A stretch of DNA of 64,000 nt from contig JAJEKV010000024.1 of assembly GCA_021234155.1 (NCBI GenBank), forward strand, positions 16,951,030 through 17,015,029, written 5' to 3'. Source of the stretch: Isoetes taiwanensis. Lineage: Eukaryota; Streptophyta; Lycopodiopsida; Isoetales; Isoetaceae. Under the pieces are notes generated by a model. That model was not told the DNA's origin. It searched no databases and saw only the letters and a list, made by a program, of their open reading frames with translations. Each line of letters starts with the position of its first letter. Position 1 is the stretch's first letter. Of the stretch, positions 12,801 through 22,689 are shown in pieces. The position numbers were made by a program, and so were the translations under genes.

Positions 12801-13040
12801 CAAGCTGCAATACCTGGGCCATTCTAAGAGAAGCAAAATTATGTGTACTTCCCGTATCCATAAGAATTATGAAAGTCTTACTGTCTACTTGACCTATAGT
12901 GGAAATAACGGCAGGCTGACTTTCAGCATTGTCGGTTTCAATGGCTGCAAGGATATGGGACGCACCGTGAATATACTCGGGAGCCTCCTCGTCGACAGGT
13001 GGTGTAGACTCGAGATCGTCCCAATCAAGGTCGGCCATGG
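9888..13040 (-). pseudogene. Element A pol: protease, RT, RNase H, integrase
   Basis: The protease has [10 protein letters not shown] near 12858. RT follows with [15 protein letters not shown], then C-I-D-Y-R-Q-L-N and [12 protein letters not shown]. The catalytic block near 11850 is damaged: a TGA precedes L-D-D-F-V-D, and the usual F-x-D-D-I-L-V-Y is not intact. RNase H (10810-11628) has T-D-A-G, H-D-Q-E-L-L-A and N-V-V-A-D-A-L-S-R. Integrase has a partly lost H2C2 finger (second Cys of one pair replaced by Tyr), then M-D-F-I-V-G-L-P with the first Asp, S-D-R-D-P-K-F and T-E-R-T-N-R. The order PR-RT-RH-IN identifies Ty3/gypsy. Several frameshifts make it inactive as read. Confidence 0.9.
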
Positions 13041-14190
13041 CCAGCTGGGCAGTCTGTGTGACATAAGGGCAATTCTGCATGAAGTGCCCGGGCCGCATAC
13101 ACCTGTAACATGCCTTCTCTTTGCGGAGCTGCTCTCAGGCCTCTTTGGGAATGGATTGTAAGAGGTTCCGAACTGCGTTACCTTGTTCGGTTTGTCTGGC
13201 ATGTTGAAGGTGACTTTCTTTTCTTGGTGACCGTTAGAGTTCTGCTGAGAAGGCCCAGGACTTGGTGACCGGGGCTTGTAAGGTGTGTACGGGCGCGGCT
13301 GGGAGTAAGAGGCGGGGCGTTGGTACTGGTTTCTCGGCGTGTCCTCTTCAAGGTTCAATGCCTTAGCCTCAGCCTCTGCAACTGACTTCGGGTCTATGGC
13401 CTTAACCATTCGTTTAATTGAGGGGGCCAACCCTTCAATATAGCCCTCCACCGCCCTCTTCTCGTTCATACCGGGGACATACAGCCTCAGGCGCATGAAT
13501 TCATCTGTGTAGGCCCTGAACTGACACACCCTTCTGCTCCAACCTGTAAAAAGTCTGAATCTGTTGGCATTTGTGCGCACGGGGCACATAATGCGACTTA
13601 AAAGCTTTGGCAAACTTTTTGAACATGCATCTGCTTCTGTCTAGATGCTTGGCTCTAGCATAGCCCTTCCACCAAATACGAGCGGCCCCTGTAAGGTTTG
13701 TAGTGGCAACTTTTCCTGTACCTTTCTCCGTCATCCCATAGGATTTTCCAAACTCCTTCATCTCGTCCAACCAAGACTCTGCATTAAGCCCGCCTCTTGA
13801 TTTCTCATCAAACTGAGCCAATTTTCTGTTTTTCCATATACTGGTAATGGCCGTATCAACCGTCTTACGGTACTCCTTGTCCCGGGCCCTTGCATGGTCA
13901 CCAGACGATATAGATGACTCTGAAGACACAGAAGTGGCTGATTGTGAGGATGTGGCACTATCCGTAGACGAGCTTCGACGACGTTTGGAACGGTGCCTCC
14001 TTTGTGCGGGTACGGGGCCTGGTTCCGGTGCAGGTGGCTGCTGTGGTGGTGGACTTGGTGGTAACGGAGGTAACTCCGGTCCGTCCTCCTGCATATGCTG
14101 GGGTGGGTTGGCATTTAACACATAAGCCTGTAGCTCTACTAGCTGCCGCTTCATCAACATGAGTTCTTGCTCAGGTGTTAATCTGCTAGC
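13041..14190 (-). pseudogene. Element A gag with CCHC zinc knuckle
   Basis: Two overlapping frames (13501-14160 and about 13110-13613) joined by one frameshift encode gag. The N-terminal part is proline- and serine-rich with a basic patch (R-R-H-R-S-K-R-R-R). The retrotransposon gag core follows, with A-R-I-W-W-K-G-Y and later F-M-R-L-R-L-Y-V-P-G. A CCHC zinc knuckle, [14 protein letters not shown], lies at about 13069-13112 in the protease frame. Open sequence extends upstream of the first ATG, and a pyrimidine-rich run ending in AG near 14233 could be a splice acceptor. Gag forms the particle that packages the element RNA. Confidence 0.85.
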
Positions 14191-14403
14191 ATTCGAGGGT
14201 GTTTGCCATGAGGCATTACGTGCACCGTCTATATTGAGCAGGAGAAGGTATAAGCAGAATTATTATGATACCAAGTGTCACAATGAAGATCATTTTGAGC
14301 AGTACTAGGAAACAATAATAAGAACAATACAAGAGAATTAAGGAAAGGAACTTTATTTATAAGTCAAAGTGGCAGTTACATTGGGGGTTGTTTTAACAAA
14401 AAC

Positions 14404-15015
14404 TTAAGGCTGTACAATACAAAAGTAGTGATTATACATTGGACAATTTTTAGTCAACACATACTTAGCCATAAAAGAAAAACTGAAGAGATCAGGCCAG
14501 GGTTGCGCGAAAGGGTACAGGATAGAGTAACGGGTGCTCTCCCGTACTGCTCTGACTACCTTGTAGCGAGCCCATGCCTGGATGATAACGTACTGGTAGT
14601 CTAACGTAGGACTAATGATGAGCAAATTAAAAAGGTCTCTTAGCGCATAAAAGATCTGCCATAAATGGTCATTGGCGTCGGCAAAAGCCTCGTGCTTCGT
14701 CATATCCCAGTAATCCCAGGTACGACAGAGAGTTTGTTGTAGATGCTCGAAAGCACGTTCACGGAGAATATTGACTATTTCCAAGCCTTTAGTTGAATCA
14801 TAGGGCTCTCCTTCTTCCACGGGTTCTCCTGCTTCGTAATCATCATCCCGATCCTGATACTCCCCATACCGTTGACCATAGTTCTGATCGTCCCTTCGTA
14901 ATTCATTGGCTATTCTATCCTCGATTTCCTCGAGCTCAGCGTCTGTAAGACGGCAAGTATGAATATACAATATCGAACGATTTCTTATACTCCAAACTCT
15001 AAAAGAGACAAACAA
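14404..15015 (-). CDS. Element A accessory ORF 3, unrecognised acidic protein
   Basis: This open frame of about 200 codons sits between the H2A-like gene and gag. Its first 20 or so residues look non-coding. A pyrimidine-rich CTTACAG near 14946 could be the acceptor of an AT-rich intron of about 220 bases, putting the real exon at 14404-14945. That part has an acidic, tyrosine-rich N-terminus (D-D-D-Y-E-A-G-E-P-V-E-E-G-E) followed by a hydrophobic helical region rich in Trp, Tyr and Leu. I recognise no family. The end of the helical region faintly resembles the H4 C-terminus, but too weakly to call. Element C has no obvious counterpart. Confidence 0.45.
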   Translation of the reverse strand: MFVSFRVWSIRNRSILYIHTCRLTDAELEEIEDRIANELRRDDQNYGQRYGEYQDRDDDYEAGEPVEEGEPYDSTKGLEIVNILRERAFEHLQQTLCRTWDYWDMTKHEAFADANDHLWQIFYALRDLFNLLIISPTLDYQYVIIQAWARYKVVRAVRESTRYSILYPFAQPWPDLFSFSFMAKYVLTKNCPMYNHYFCIVQP

Positions 15016-15169
15016 GTATCATAGGGACACAATTTAATGGTACTCAACGATACAGTAATCATAGAGCATAAGAAAAGAGTACATATATTGTATGATGGCT
15101 TAAAAAAAATGCCAATCAAAGATTACATCTATACGCAATAGACAGATATATAATTGTAAAAAGAGTTAT

Positions 15170-16541
15170 CTAAGAACTAGGTTCCTCATCGTCGTCCATG
15201 GGCTGAGGAGGTGGCCGGTAGCGCATCAAGGTGGTGCTGGGGCTAGCAGAGAGGGCGGCTCGAGCTGCTGCCTCCGGTGGCAAGCAAGTGGCCAAGGATG
15301 CCGCCACAAGGAGTCGCATACTCCCAATGCCACTATAGCCAGATCACGTCGGACCAAAGTGATAGTGGTGGCATGGTAATCAATCTTCTTATGGCCCGCC
15401 AAGGTGGATAACGCGCGGAGCGCCCACCAAGATGCTTCAGAAGAAGGCCCCAAGTTCTTGGAGAAGAACAGGACCTCACCTTGCCGAAAGGCTGAAAGGA
15501 AGAATCGGGTCAAATGGTTGCCCATTGCCCTAATTTGGGGATCCCTGGAGGTCTCTACTTCCTTTTCCAAGTTAACAGGGATCATCTCATGCTCTGCTTC
15601 TTCTTTGTCATCTCTAAGGCTCATCTTGGTGTCCCAAAGGTCTTTCTCCTCTGGATCCATCCCTCCCATCGTGATCTGTAATGGCTGAACTGCAGGAGGA
15701 GGGCGCATGTGAGTCGCAAACTGCTCCTCAGGAGGCTGGGGTGCATCAGTCAATAGGAACTGCCGAAGAGACAAAAGGGTCTCCACGTGTTCTAGCTCTT
15801 CTGGCCAAAATACTAACAAGTTCTCGACTTGTGGCGGATGCACAATAGGTGTTGTAAGTCGAGGAAGTCATCCTGGCAGTACTCGGCAAGGTCGTAGAGA
15901 ACCTCTATCTTTCGGCGGCCCCGCATATCTGCAATGATGCGGTAAGCCCACATAATGTCCTCGAGGATGAGATACTCTTAGTTGTTCAAGAGTACGGTAG
16001 GGAGGAGATTTAGCCCTTCGAGCTTGAGGGCTTTATCTCGACCTGTCGGTGCTTCGGTGGCTAACTCCTTCCACCGTACAAAGTCCTGCTCGTCGACGAC
16101 TTCATCGTCTTCCGGGTTAGGAGGTACTGGTGTAGAAGACTGCTCGGCAACTATCTGCTCATCCTCAATGTACTGGTCCATGATGATGGCCAGCGCAAAT
16201 CGAGCCTCAAAGTAGAGTTCCCGATCTATAGTGATGATAGGGAGGTCGGTCCCTCTCCTCCTAATGCCCTTAATGACATTCCGGGCATGGTCATCGCCTC
16301 CCAACATCTCGAGCAAGGTGTGGAAGTCGAGGTAGAGCTGTGAGTCGTCTTCATTGAAGACACAAGCAGGCACGATCTCTTCGCAATAAAACTGAAGAAA
16401 AGCAGCGTAGTCGGGGTGCGCCTGCATGTTGTGGATGAGATCCACGTGCTGGTGCAGATAAGGATGAAGAACGTCAAAGGGAACCGCGGGGTCCCAGTGC
16501 TCTCCATCCAAGTACCACTGCTGTAGAGTCGGGCAAGCCAT
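15170..16541 (-). pseudogene. Element A accessory ORF 2: unknown N-domain fused to H2A-like fold
   Basis: Translation starts at the ATG at 16541. About 187 residues of unknown domain run to an in-frame TAA near 15980, and the same frame continues for another 50 residues. A frameshift leads into 15226-15843, which has a Pro- and acid-rich linker and then a fold resembling H2A at residues 99-170 of that frame. The match is S-R-x7-G, then R-F, then L-A-G with D five residues on, then T, I and L-A-I, with spacing within one or two residues of canonical H2A. A last frameshift near 15330 gives an acidic tail ending at 15170. The element C homologue keeps the H2A motif G-R-I-A-x-F. The gene has its own TATA box. 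Confidence is moderate because identity is low. Confidence 0.62.
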
Positions 16542-16620
16542 GAGAAAGAAGGCGCAAGGGAGGAAGAGGCAAACGCTAAAAGCAAGAATGAAAATGAAAC
16601 CCTAATGGCCCAAAAAGTGG

Positions 16621-16628
16621 CTTTATAC
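16621..16628 (-). promoter_or_regulatory. TATA box of element A accessory ORF 2
   Basis: The minus strand reads GTATAAAG 80 bases before the ATG at 16541, in otherwise open leader sequence. The spacing suits a plant TATA box with a leader of about 50 bases. Element C has a TATA box in the matching place. Confidence 0.55.
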
Positions 16629-16800
16629 TTTTCGGCACGTTTTCCTAGGTTATAAAAATTATTATTTACTTAATAATTTACATTCAAATATACATCAAGT
16701 GGCGAAGGGACACGATTTTGAATTTACAGCTTCAAAAAAAAATACTTTACATACATATAGATCACAAAATTTCTACAATAGACGAAGAGAGCTGCAACAG

Positions 16801-18058
16801 TCAGCGAAATTCCCCTCGGATCCTTCTTGCAAGCTGGATATCCTTGGGCATTAAGGTAACTCTCTTAGCATGGATCGCACAGAGGTTAGCATCACTCAAA
16901 ATTTCAACAAGGTAGGCCTCAGCGGCCTCCTGAAGCGCAAGCAGAGCAAATGCCTGGAATCTCAAGTCGGTCTTGAAGTCTTGGGCAATTTCCCGGACCA
17001 GACGCTGAAAAGGCAGGCGGCGTAACAAGGGCTCCGCTGTCTTCTGATATTTCCGAATCTCCCTGAGAGCCACCGTACCAGGTCGGAATCTATGAGGCTT
17101 CCTTGGCTTAGCAGGTGGCCGGGGCAGGGGTAAAGATTTCCCGCCGGTCGTCGGATGTTTCGCCCTCTGAACAATCTGCTCCCGTCGCTGAGCCGACGTT
17201 TTCTTCCCGATTTGGGCATCCTTCTGCAGCATGGTCTTATAGCCGACGCCTCCTCGTATGGGCTTCGTATGCTTCCTCTTCTGGTTACCTCACCGCTCCT
17301 CCTTACCCGGGACAACAGCATTCTGATCTCCTTCCTGACTCACATGTTGATCCTCTTGCTGATCAACATTCTGATCCCCGCCCTGCTGTGTTTGGGCATC
17401 CTCCTCTGCTTTACGGAGCCTCTCTCTCTCAGCATCCCGCGCTTCCTTATCCTGGCGCACTTGTATTCGCCTGGCAATCTCCGTATGGTACCAGGCCGGG
17501 TGAGCTCACATGTCAGCTTGCACGAGGTCCATGCGGTCTTGTGTGAAGGTGGGGGGGAACATTCTCGAAGATAAAACTATATAGTTCTTCATTCCAAAAG
17601 AAAGGGGGAAGATTGTAATGGTCCCTGTACATAAGCACATGGCCTTTACCAAGGTAATAAAAACGACTAGCCCGCTCTTCTGGTAGGCCACTAGCTATTT
17701 GCTGGAGGTCCTCTACCCTAGCAAGGTGCAAAATCCGTTGGGCCTCTGTTCGGATGAGCTCAACGGAATCCTCCTCTGGGCTGGCTAGCGGATAGAACTT
17801 AACAATGGCCCAAGCTTGATCAGGCTGCTCCACAAGAGTGTAAGGTTGGTCTGCAGCATTCAGCTTCATGAGGAAGCGTTCATTGAAATGGAAGATTGGG
17901 TAGGGGATTCTACGGCCCTCAGTGAAATGAGTCACCAGTAGGTTTAGAACAGTGTCGACCATATCACTATCATCAGAGAGATGGTCTACTAGGACGCTAA
18001 ACAGCTGGAAGACAGTCGCCTTGTTTAGGTCCACGGTGAGCTTGAAGCGCGGCATCAT
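16801..18058 (-). pseudogene. Element A accessory ORF 1: novel N-domain fused to histone H3
   Basis: The first ATG pair is at 18058/18055 (M-M-P-R-F-K). About 170 residues of unknown domain follow. A frameshift near 17560 leads to a charged linker rich in Glu, Gln and Arg with two in-frame TGAs, both easily derived from CGA by CpG decay. The last 143 codons (16801-17232) are open and contain a full histone H3 fold: [33 protein letters not shown], and [14 protein letters not shown]. Loop 1 has the canonical H3 length, while A-L-Q-E-A-A-E-A-Y and L-S-D are CENH3-like. The tail lacks the usual A-R-T-K-Q start. It lies just inside the primer site, upstream of gag, on the coding strand. Confidence 0.93.
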
Positions 18059-18335
18059 GGCACTAGCGATGGATAACAAGAGAAGAAGTAGGGCGCTCAG
18101 GCTTAGACAGATGGCGCTGGGTACTAGGTAAAGGCGCTAGGTGGTTAGGGCAGTTGCAAGGTAGCAATGGAGGTCAGCTATGGCGGAAGAAGAGCTCAAG
18201 TCCGGCGGCTAGGGCGGCAAGAAGTCGTCCCAAGAAGCACACTTTTCAAAAAGAATAACACAAATTTGAATCTAACTTTTAACTTTTTTGAAAAGTTTCC
18301 TATTTTTTTATTTTTTTTTTTTAAACGGACGCGTA

Positions 18336-18343
18336 TTTTTATA
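18336..18343 (-). promoter_or_regulatory. TATA-like box upstream of element A H3 fusion
   Basis: The minus strand reads TATAAAAA within a short palindrome, about 280 bases before the first ATG of the H3 fusion gene. It could drive the gene separately from the LTR. The long distance makes this weaker than the boxes of element C. Confidence 0.4.
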
Positions 18344-18734
18344 CGCGGAACCGTATGGGGCGCTGAGAGCGTTATCGCCCTTAACTTTTCGAGAAAAACA
18401 CCTCATCCGACAGCAGTGCCCCTTTTGCTTTTTCGTCTTGCTGTCGCCATTTTGACCTCGGGTAACGTGCCCCCTAGGGTATTTGGGAGGTGCCCGATCT
18501 ATTGGAACCATTTTCGCCTTCATCCGAGCTACCTACAAAAAGTTATGGCCCTTCCAAACTTGGGTCCTCCAGTCGCCCTAAACTTCTTAAAACTTACAAT
18601 TTATTACATCAACCTAGCACCAAAACCAAACATCGAAGAGTTAAACCGTCCAACTAGCTTAAACTCCCACCTAACTACCGAACTAACGAGTTAGGGGTTT
18701 GGTCAGTGCTATGATTTCGGGCTACCAAAATCAC

Positions 18735-18747
18735 GGCTCTGATACCA
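18735..18747 (-). promoter_or_regulatory. Element A primer-binding site (tRNA-iMet)
   Basis: One base inside the 5' LTR the minus strand reads TGGTATCAGAGCC, the complement of the plant initiator tRNA-Met 3' end. This fixes the orientation of the element and shows that the histone genes lie between the primer site and gag. Confidence 0.95.
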
Positions 18748-18748
18748 C

Positions 18749-20231
18749 TGTGACGCTCCCTGCACATATACGACACTCGGGCGTATACATACGGGGACTT
18801 CCCCCTCCCATGGCAACCAACTCGCCATGAGCAGGGCCCTCCGTCTAACTCGGTCCATCTATAGAAAGATGCTCGAGTGAAGGACACAGAGGTGTCATTC
18901 GGCCCACGCCTTCAATGGGGCTCCTATGTTGCAGAAGCGTGCATACAAGGTTAGCACACAGCATAATCATATCATAAATAACCACCACGAAGGGTGGCAC
19001 ATCCATCCAACTGATAATAACAGAGAAGATGCATTTGATACTAGAGAAAACACCCCAAAACCCATGGTTCTACCCTGGTTCAGACTCCAGTGAGGATCGA
19101 CTGACGGCTAGATCTCAAGAGATCAGCAGACCGAATCTTGGCATGGCGTTGAATGGCATAGAACATCGGCTAGGGTTGTCCACTCCATCCGCCCCTCCTG
19201 TGCATGCTTTGCAGATGAGTCGAATCATGCTATGGCATCACTATAGCCTTCCGGAGACGCAGACTCAAGGTACCACCCTTCGAGTCCACTCCAGGTTACA
19301 TCTCCCTGGTCCGATGAGGCAGGTCGGGGAAGTGTCCCCTTCCAGGATAGCAGCGGTTCCATGGGTGAGCTAGAGAATACGTGCCGCATCAGTGACCCCC
19401 GCATCCGTACCCGACCTACTCCCCTAACTTTATCTTCAAAGTACAGGATGCCCCATACGGGTCACACCTCTGCACCCAGGGAGTGTCAGACCCATACCCG
19501 GCCCTCTACGTGACCGGCTATTAGGCCTAGCCCACTGTAGGAGTCTCAGGAGCCTTTTATGTTCGTGCAAGACCCCACCCCCACTTCACCACTGCGTCCC
19601 TTCTCTGGTGCTGAGCAATTCCATAGCATCCACGGCTCGGTGGTCTCTTATGCACAGGCCGCAATAGTTGGGAGCTAAGGAAACTACTAGGAGCATACTA
19701 AGAACATGAGGCACAGAGGTCTCTACCCCCCTTTAATCCCTGCTTTACGAAAGGCTAACAGAGATACTATCATAGATTCATCCATCCATCCATAACAAAG
19801 CACCTAGAGATATCAAGCTAGTCTATCCACTAACCCGAGTTTCTGCTGGATACATTATCATGAGGTATCTCCATCTTCAAGGAATTTGGGCGCTCAGCAA
19901 ACTTGGGCGCTCAGCAGCTGCTCCTCCTGGTTCGATTTTGGGGCCAAATGGGATAGGGATCCAGTTTGATGACCCAAGTAAGCATTCCTCTGCTGCCCAA
20001 TCGAATTTGGCCAAGTGGCGCCTTCCTAATTAATCAATTATCATAATTGAGTTAATTTGACAATGCTGCCTTAATTATAGGTAATTAACCTTTAATAATT
20101 AAGTTAGCATAGCTAAATTAATCCCTTTTAGGTCAACCCCCTAGGTTAAAATACCCCATGGTGGCGTATCCTTATTGTGTGACGTGTCAGTATATTTATA
20201 CGTATACCGTATAAATATGTAAAACGTCACA
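18749..20231 (-). repeat. Element A full LTR on the primer-site side
   Basis: This 1483 bp copy matches 7749-9231 with about 2% difference by eye. It is followed on the minus strand by the primer site, so it is the functional 5' LTR of the complete unit. It is also preceded by a polypurine tract and internal sequence, so it also served as the 3' LTR of a second, now mostly deleted unit. Confidence 0.92.
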
Positions 20232-20897
20232 TTCTCCCCTCCCCCAGCAATAATGTTGTCCTCAGCATTGGGGTTAGTTAAACGAGTGACGTATAATGGA
20301 AGAACTGAATTACGGAAGTGCTTTACGGAAGGCTAACAGAGATACTATCATAGATTCATCCATCCATCCATAACAAAGCATAGTCCATAATTGAAATATA
20401 ATCCTAAGTATCAAAGAAGGGTTAATCCTAAGCAAAGACAACCAGAGAAGACTGACTGAAGCGTTAGTCCTAGAGATATCAAGCTAGTCTATCCACTAAC
20501 CCGAGTTTCTGCTGGATCCATTATCATGAGGTATCTCCATCTTCAAGGAACTTGGGCGCTCAGCAAACTTGGGCGCTCAGCAGCTGCTCCTCCTGGTTCG
20601 ATTTTGGGGCCAAATGGAATAGGGATCCAGTTTGATGACCCAAGTTAGCATTCCTCTGCTGGCCAATCGAATTTGGCCAAGTGGCGCCTTCCTAATTAAT
20701 CAATTATCATAATTGAGTTAATTTGACAATGCTGCCTTAATTATAGGTAATTAACCTTTAATAATTAATTTAGCATAGCTAAATTAATCCCTTTTAGGTC
20801 AACCCCCTAGGTTAAAATACCCCATGGTGGCGTATCCTTATTGTGTGACGTGTCAGTATATTTATACGTATATCGTATAAATACGTGGAACGTCACA
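20232..20897 (-). repeat. Remnant of a second element A unit: internal end plus truncated LTR
   Basis: Bases 20232-20312 match the internal sequence next to the polypurine tract at 9232-9310. From about 20318 the sequence switches to LTR and runs to the LTR terminus at 20897, giving roughly 580 bp of the U3 side. This partial LTR also has an extra segment of about 85-90 bp (near 20381-20470) absent from both full LTRs. The order LTR part, internal end, LTR, internal, LTR is the product of unequal recombination followed by a deletion. Confidence 0.85.
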
Positions 20898-21833
20898 TAA
20901 GAGACTCCAGTTCCACATATAAGGCATCCAACCTGCAATGCTGAGCCGAAGCCTTTTGTCGCCCCCACTCCTTCGCAAACTGTTTTACCCTAGCCAATGC
21001 TGTAACCATTGCACTCATTCCGCTATCCTGGCTGAATATCTGCTGCCAAATGAGCTTACAGCCGGCTGTGAACTCTGGATCCAGCTTGTGTTAAGCTTAC
21101 AAACCATCCTGAGAGGCCGCGATGGGTGGTCATGAAGCCGCTGAATGATCTGGAGAGTGTGATCAGAGACAGAGGTGGCCAGAACATTCTAATGAACTCC
21201 AAGACTGCTGGAGTGCCATAAACTCTATCCAGCCTAGAGTATGCCCTACCATGCCCCAGCCAATTATTGCACCAAGTAAAATTCTGATTCCCGGGAAGCT
21301 CTGTCAAACCCCACTCCTGCACAAGCCTAAGCCATTGGTCATGCTCAAAACCCTATCTGAACCAATACCATGCCTGTCCTCTGGGAGCTCCACCATGTTA
21401 AAGTCACCCAGGACAAACCATGTAGAACCCATACCAAAGGATTGGAGCTTATTTCGCAATTTTGCCAATAAGCAACCTCTCTGAGTGGCCCCAATTGGTG
21501 CATACACATTTAATAAGCCCCACTCAGACTGGCCCTCCTTCCATTTAATCACTGCCCACTGGCCCTGGCTATCTGTGGCTGAAAAGGTTACATGTACACC
21601 ATTTTCCAACAAATCAAAGTACCTCTCCTGGCCCTGCCCGTTGTAGCAGCTGCAGCCACATACTGATTACCCAAGATATTCATTAGGTTGTTAATATCGC
21701 CCCTGGCATATTTATGCTCCTGCAAACACAAGATATCTGGATTAAGATTTTTCACAGCCATGGCGAGACGTGCTTGCTTATTCGGAGAGGATTTGATGCC
21801 TCTCACATTCCAAGATAGAATTTTCTTATCCAT
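20898..21833 (-). pseudogene. LINE-A ORF2, AP endonuclease
   Basis: ORF2 starts at the ATG at 21833, which overlaps the ORF1 stop in ATGGATAA. Endonuclease motifs are spread over three frames: L-S-W-N-V-R-G-I and L-Q-E-H-K-Y, then V-L-G-D-F-N-M-V, then R-L-D-R-V-Y-G, then S-D-H-T-L. At least three frameshifts separate them. The final frame runs into the target duplication of element A at 20898-20902 and resumes at 7748. The enzyme nicks target DNA to prime reverse transcription. Confidence 0.85.
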
Positions 21834-22689
21834 GTGGGTCGTTGTGCACCAAGGGTCCAGGATCCCCTTGCAAAGCCTCACATGCCTCAACACGATCAGC
21901 CCAGGAAGAAAAGTTCTGGACTACCTGATCAATCACCATTCGATCCACTTGAGGAGGGACCTGTACAGTGGGCTGCAGATGGGCTAAGTGACCCTCTTGA
22001 GGAGCTCTCACCTGATCTCGCCTCCTAGAAACAACTTGTTGCCACCCTTCCTTTTTCTGCTGCAACTCTTCAATCTGTGCAAGTCTCCTACATACCTCGG
22101 GATCCACCATACGAGAGGAGGGTTCAGGTTGTATCTCTGGACTGCCCACCTGTTCCACAGCCTTCAACACAGGGGGAACAAGTGCAGAGGGTGAAGGCGG
22201 CCCAACCACTATTTGCTCTGGTTGCTTGGGTGTTGAGTGAGGTTTATGCTGGTGAAACTGCTTAAGCGAGGGAAACATTGCCAAAAGCTCTCCCCCATTG
22301 AGCAAGTCCAACTGGAAGTAAGAATAATAATCACCGCTTTTAACCACAAGACTTTGAGGTAACATCTCATCCGCCCAAATACCTACACATATATGTGGTG
22401 CACCCACAATCGAGTGTGATATGTGAGTTCCCAGGCCTTTGGCCATGGCCACTAGAAACTCAGACACCATCATCTCTGGAGGCAGATCCCGAATTTGAAG
22501 CCAGCATGGCACTCTAACTGCAGCAGGCCTAGCAGAAGAGAAACCTGGAGCATAATGTTGGAACAAAACATAGGCCCCTCCCATACATGCCACTCCATGC
22601 GAGACCAACTGCTCTACCGTGACAATCTTCCGCGTCTCTTCTGCAGCTGTTCCAAGAACTCCAAAACTATCTTGATATGATCCTTGCAA
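21826..22689 (-). pseudogene. LINE-A ORF1, plant-type (DUF4283-like)
   Basis: This is an open frame of about 287 codons with the plant LINE ORF1 pattern: a domain with V-P-C-W-L-Q-I-R-D-L-P-P-E, then G-A-P-H-I-C-V-G-I-W-A-D, then Y-F-Q-L-D-L-L, followed by a long Pro/Gln-rich linker. No ATG is found at the upstream end; an in-frame TAG lies about 40 bases before, so the start is a TTG or the 5' end is lost. It ends in an eight-base overlap with ORF2, which suggests termination-reinitiation. The product would bind the element RNA. Confidence 0.72.

Larger units (their letters stand above)
7749..20897 (-). mobile_element. LTR element A: Ty3/gypsy element encoding histone-like proteins
   Basis: Element A lies on the minus strand inside LINE-A, with near-matching 5 bp target duplications TAATA (7744-7748) and TAAGA (20898-20902). 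From its 5' side it has a truncated LTR (20318-20897), an 80 bp internal remnant, a full LTR (18749-20231), a tRNA-iMet primer site, three accessory ORFs, gag, pol, a polypurine tract and a full LTR (7749-9231). The LTRs begin TGTGACG and end CGTCACA. By eye the two full LTRs differ by about 2%, so the insertion is fairly young. The accessory region between primer site and gag is about 4.3 kb, far longer than a normal leader, and encodes H3 and H2A-like folds. Confidence 0.92.

Noticed and set aside
14404-14700. Possible H4-like C-terminus in element A accessory ORF 3 (V-V-R-A-V-R-E…L-Y-P-F against V-V-Y-A-L-K-R…L-Y-G-F)
   Set aside because: Only a short tail matches, with an insertion, and the preceding helices do not align convincingly. 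Not enough to call a histone fold.
16801-17232. The H3 segment as a genuine host CENH3 gene
   Set aside because: It lies on the coding strand inside the LTR borders of element A, continues upstream into element sequence, has the canonical H3 loop 1 length, and has a counterpart in element C.
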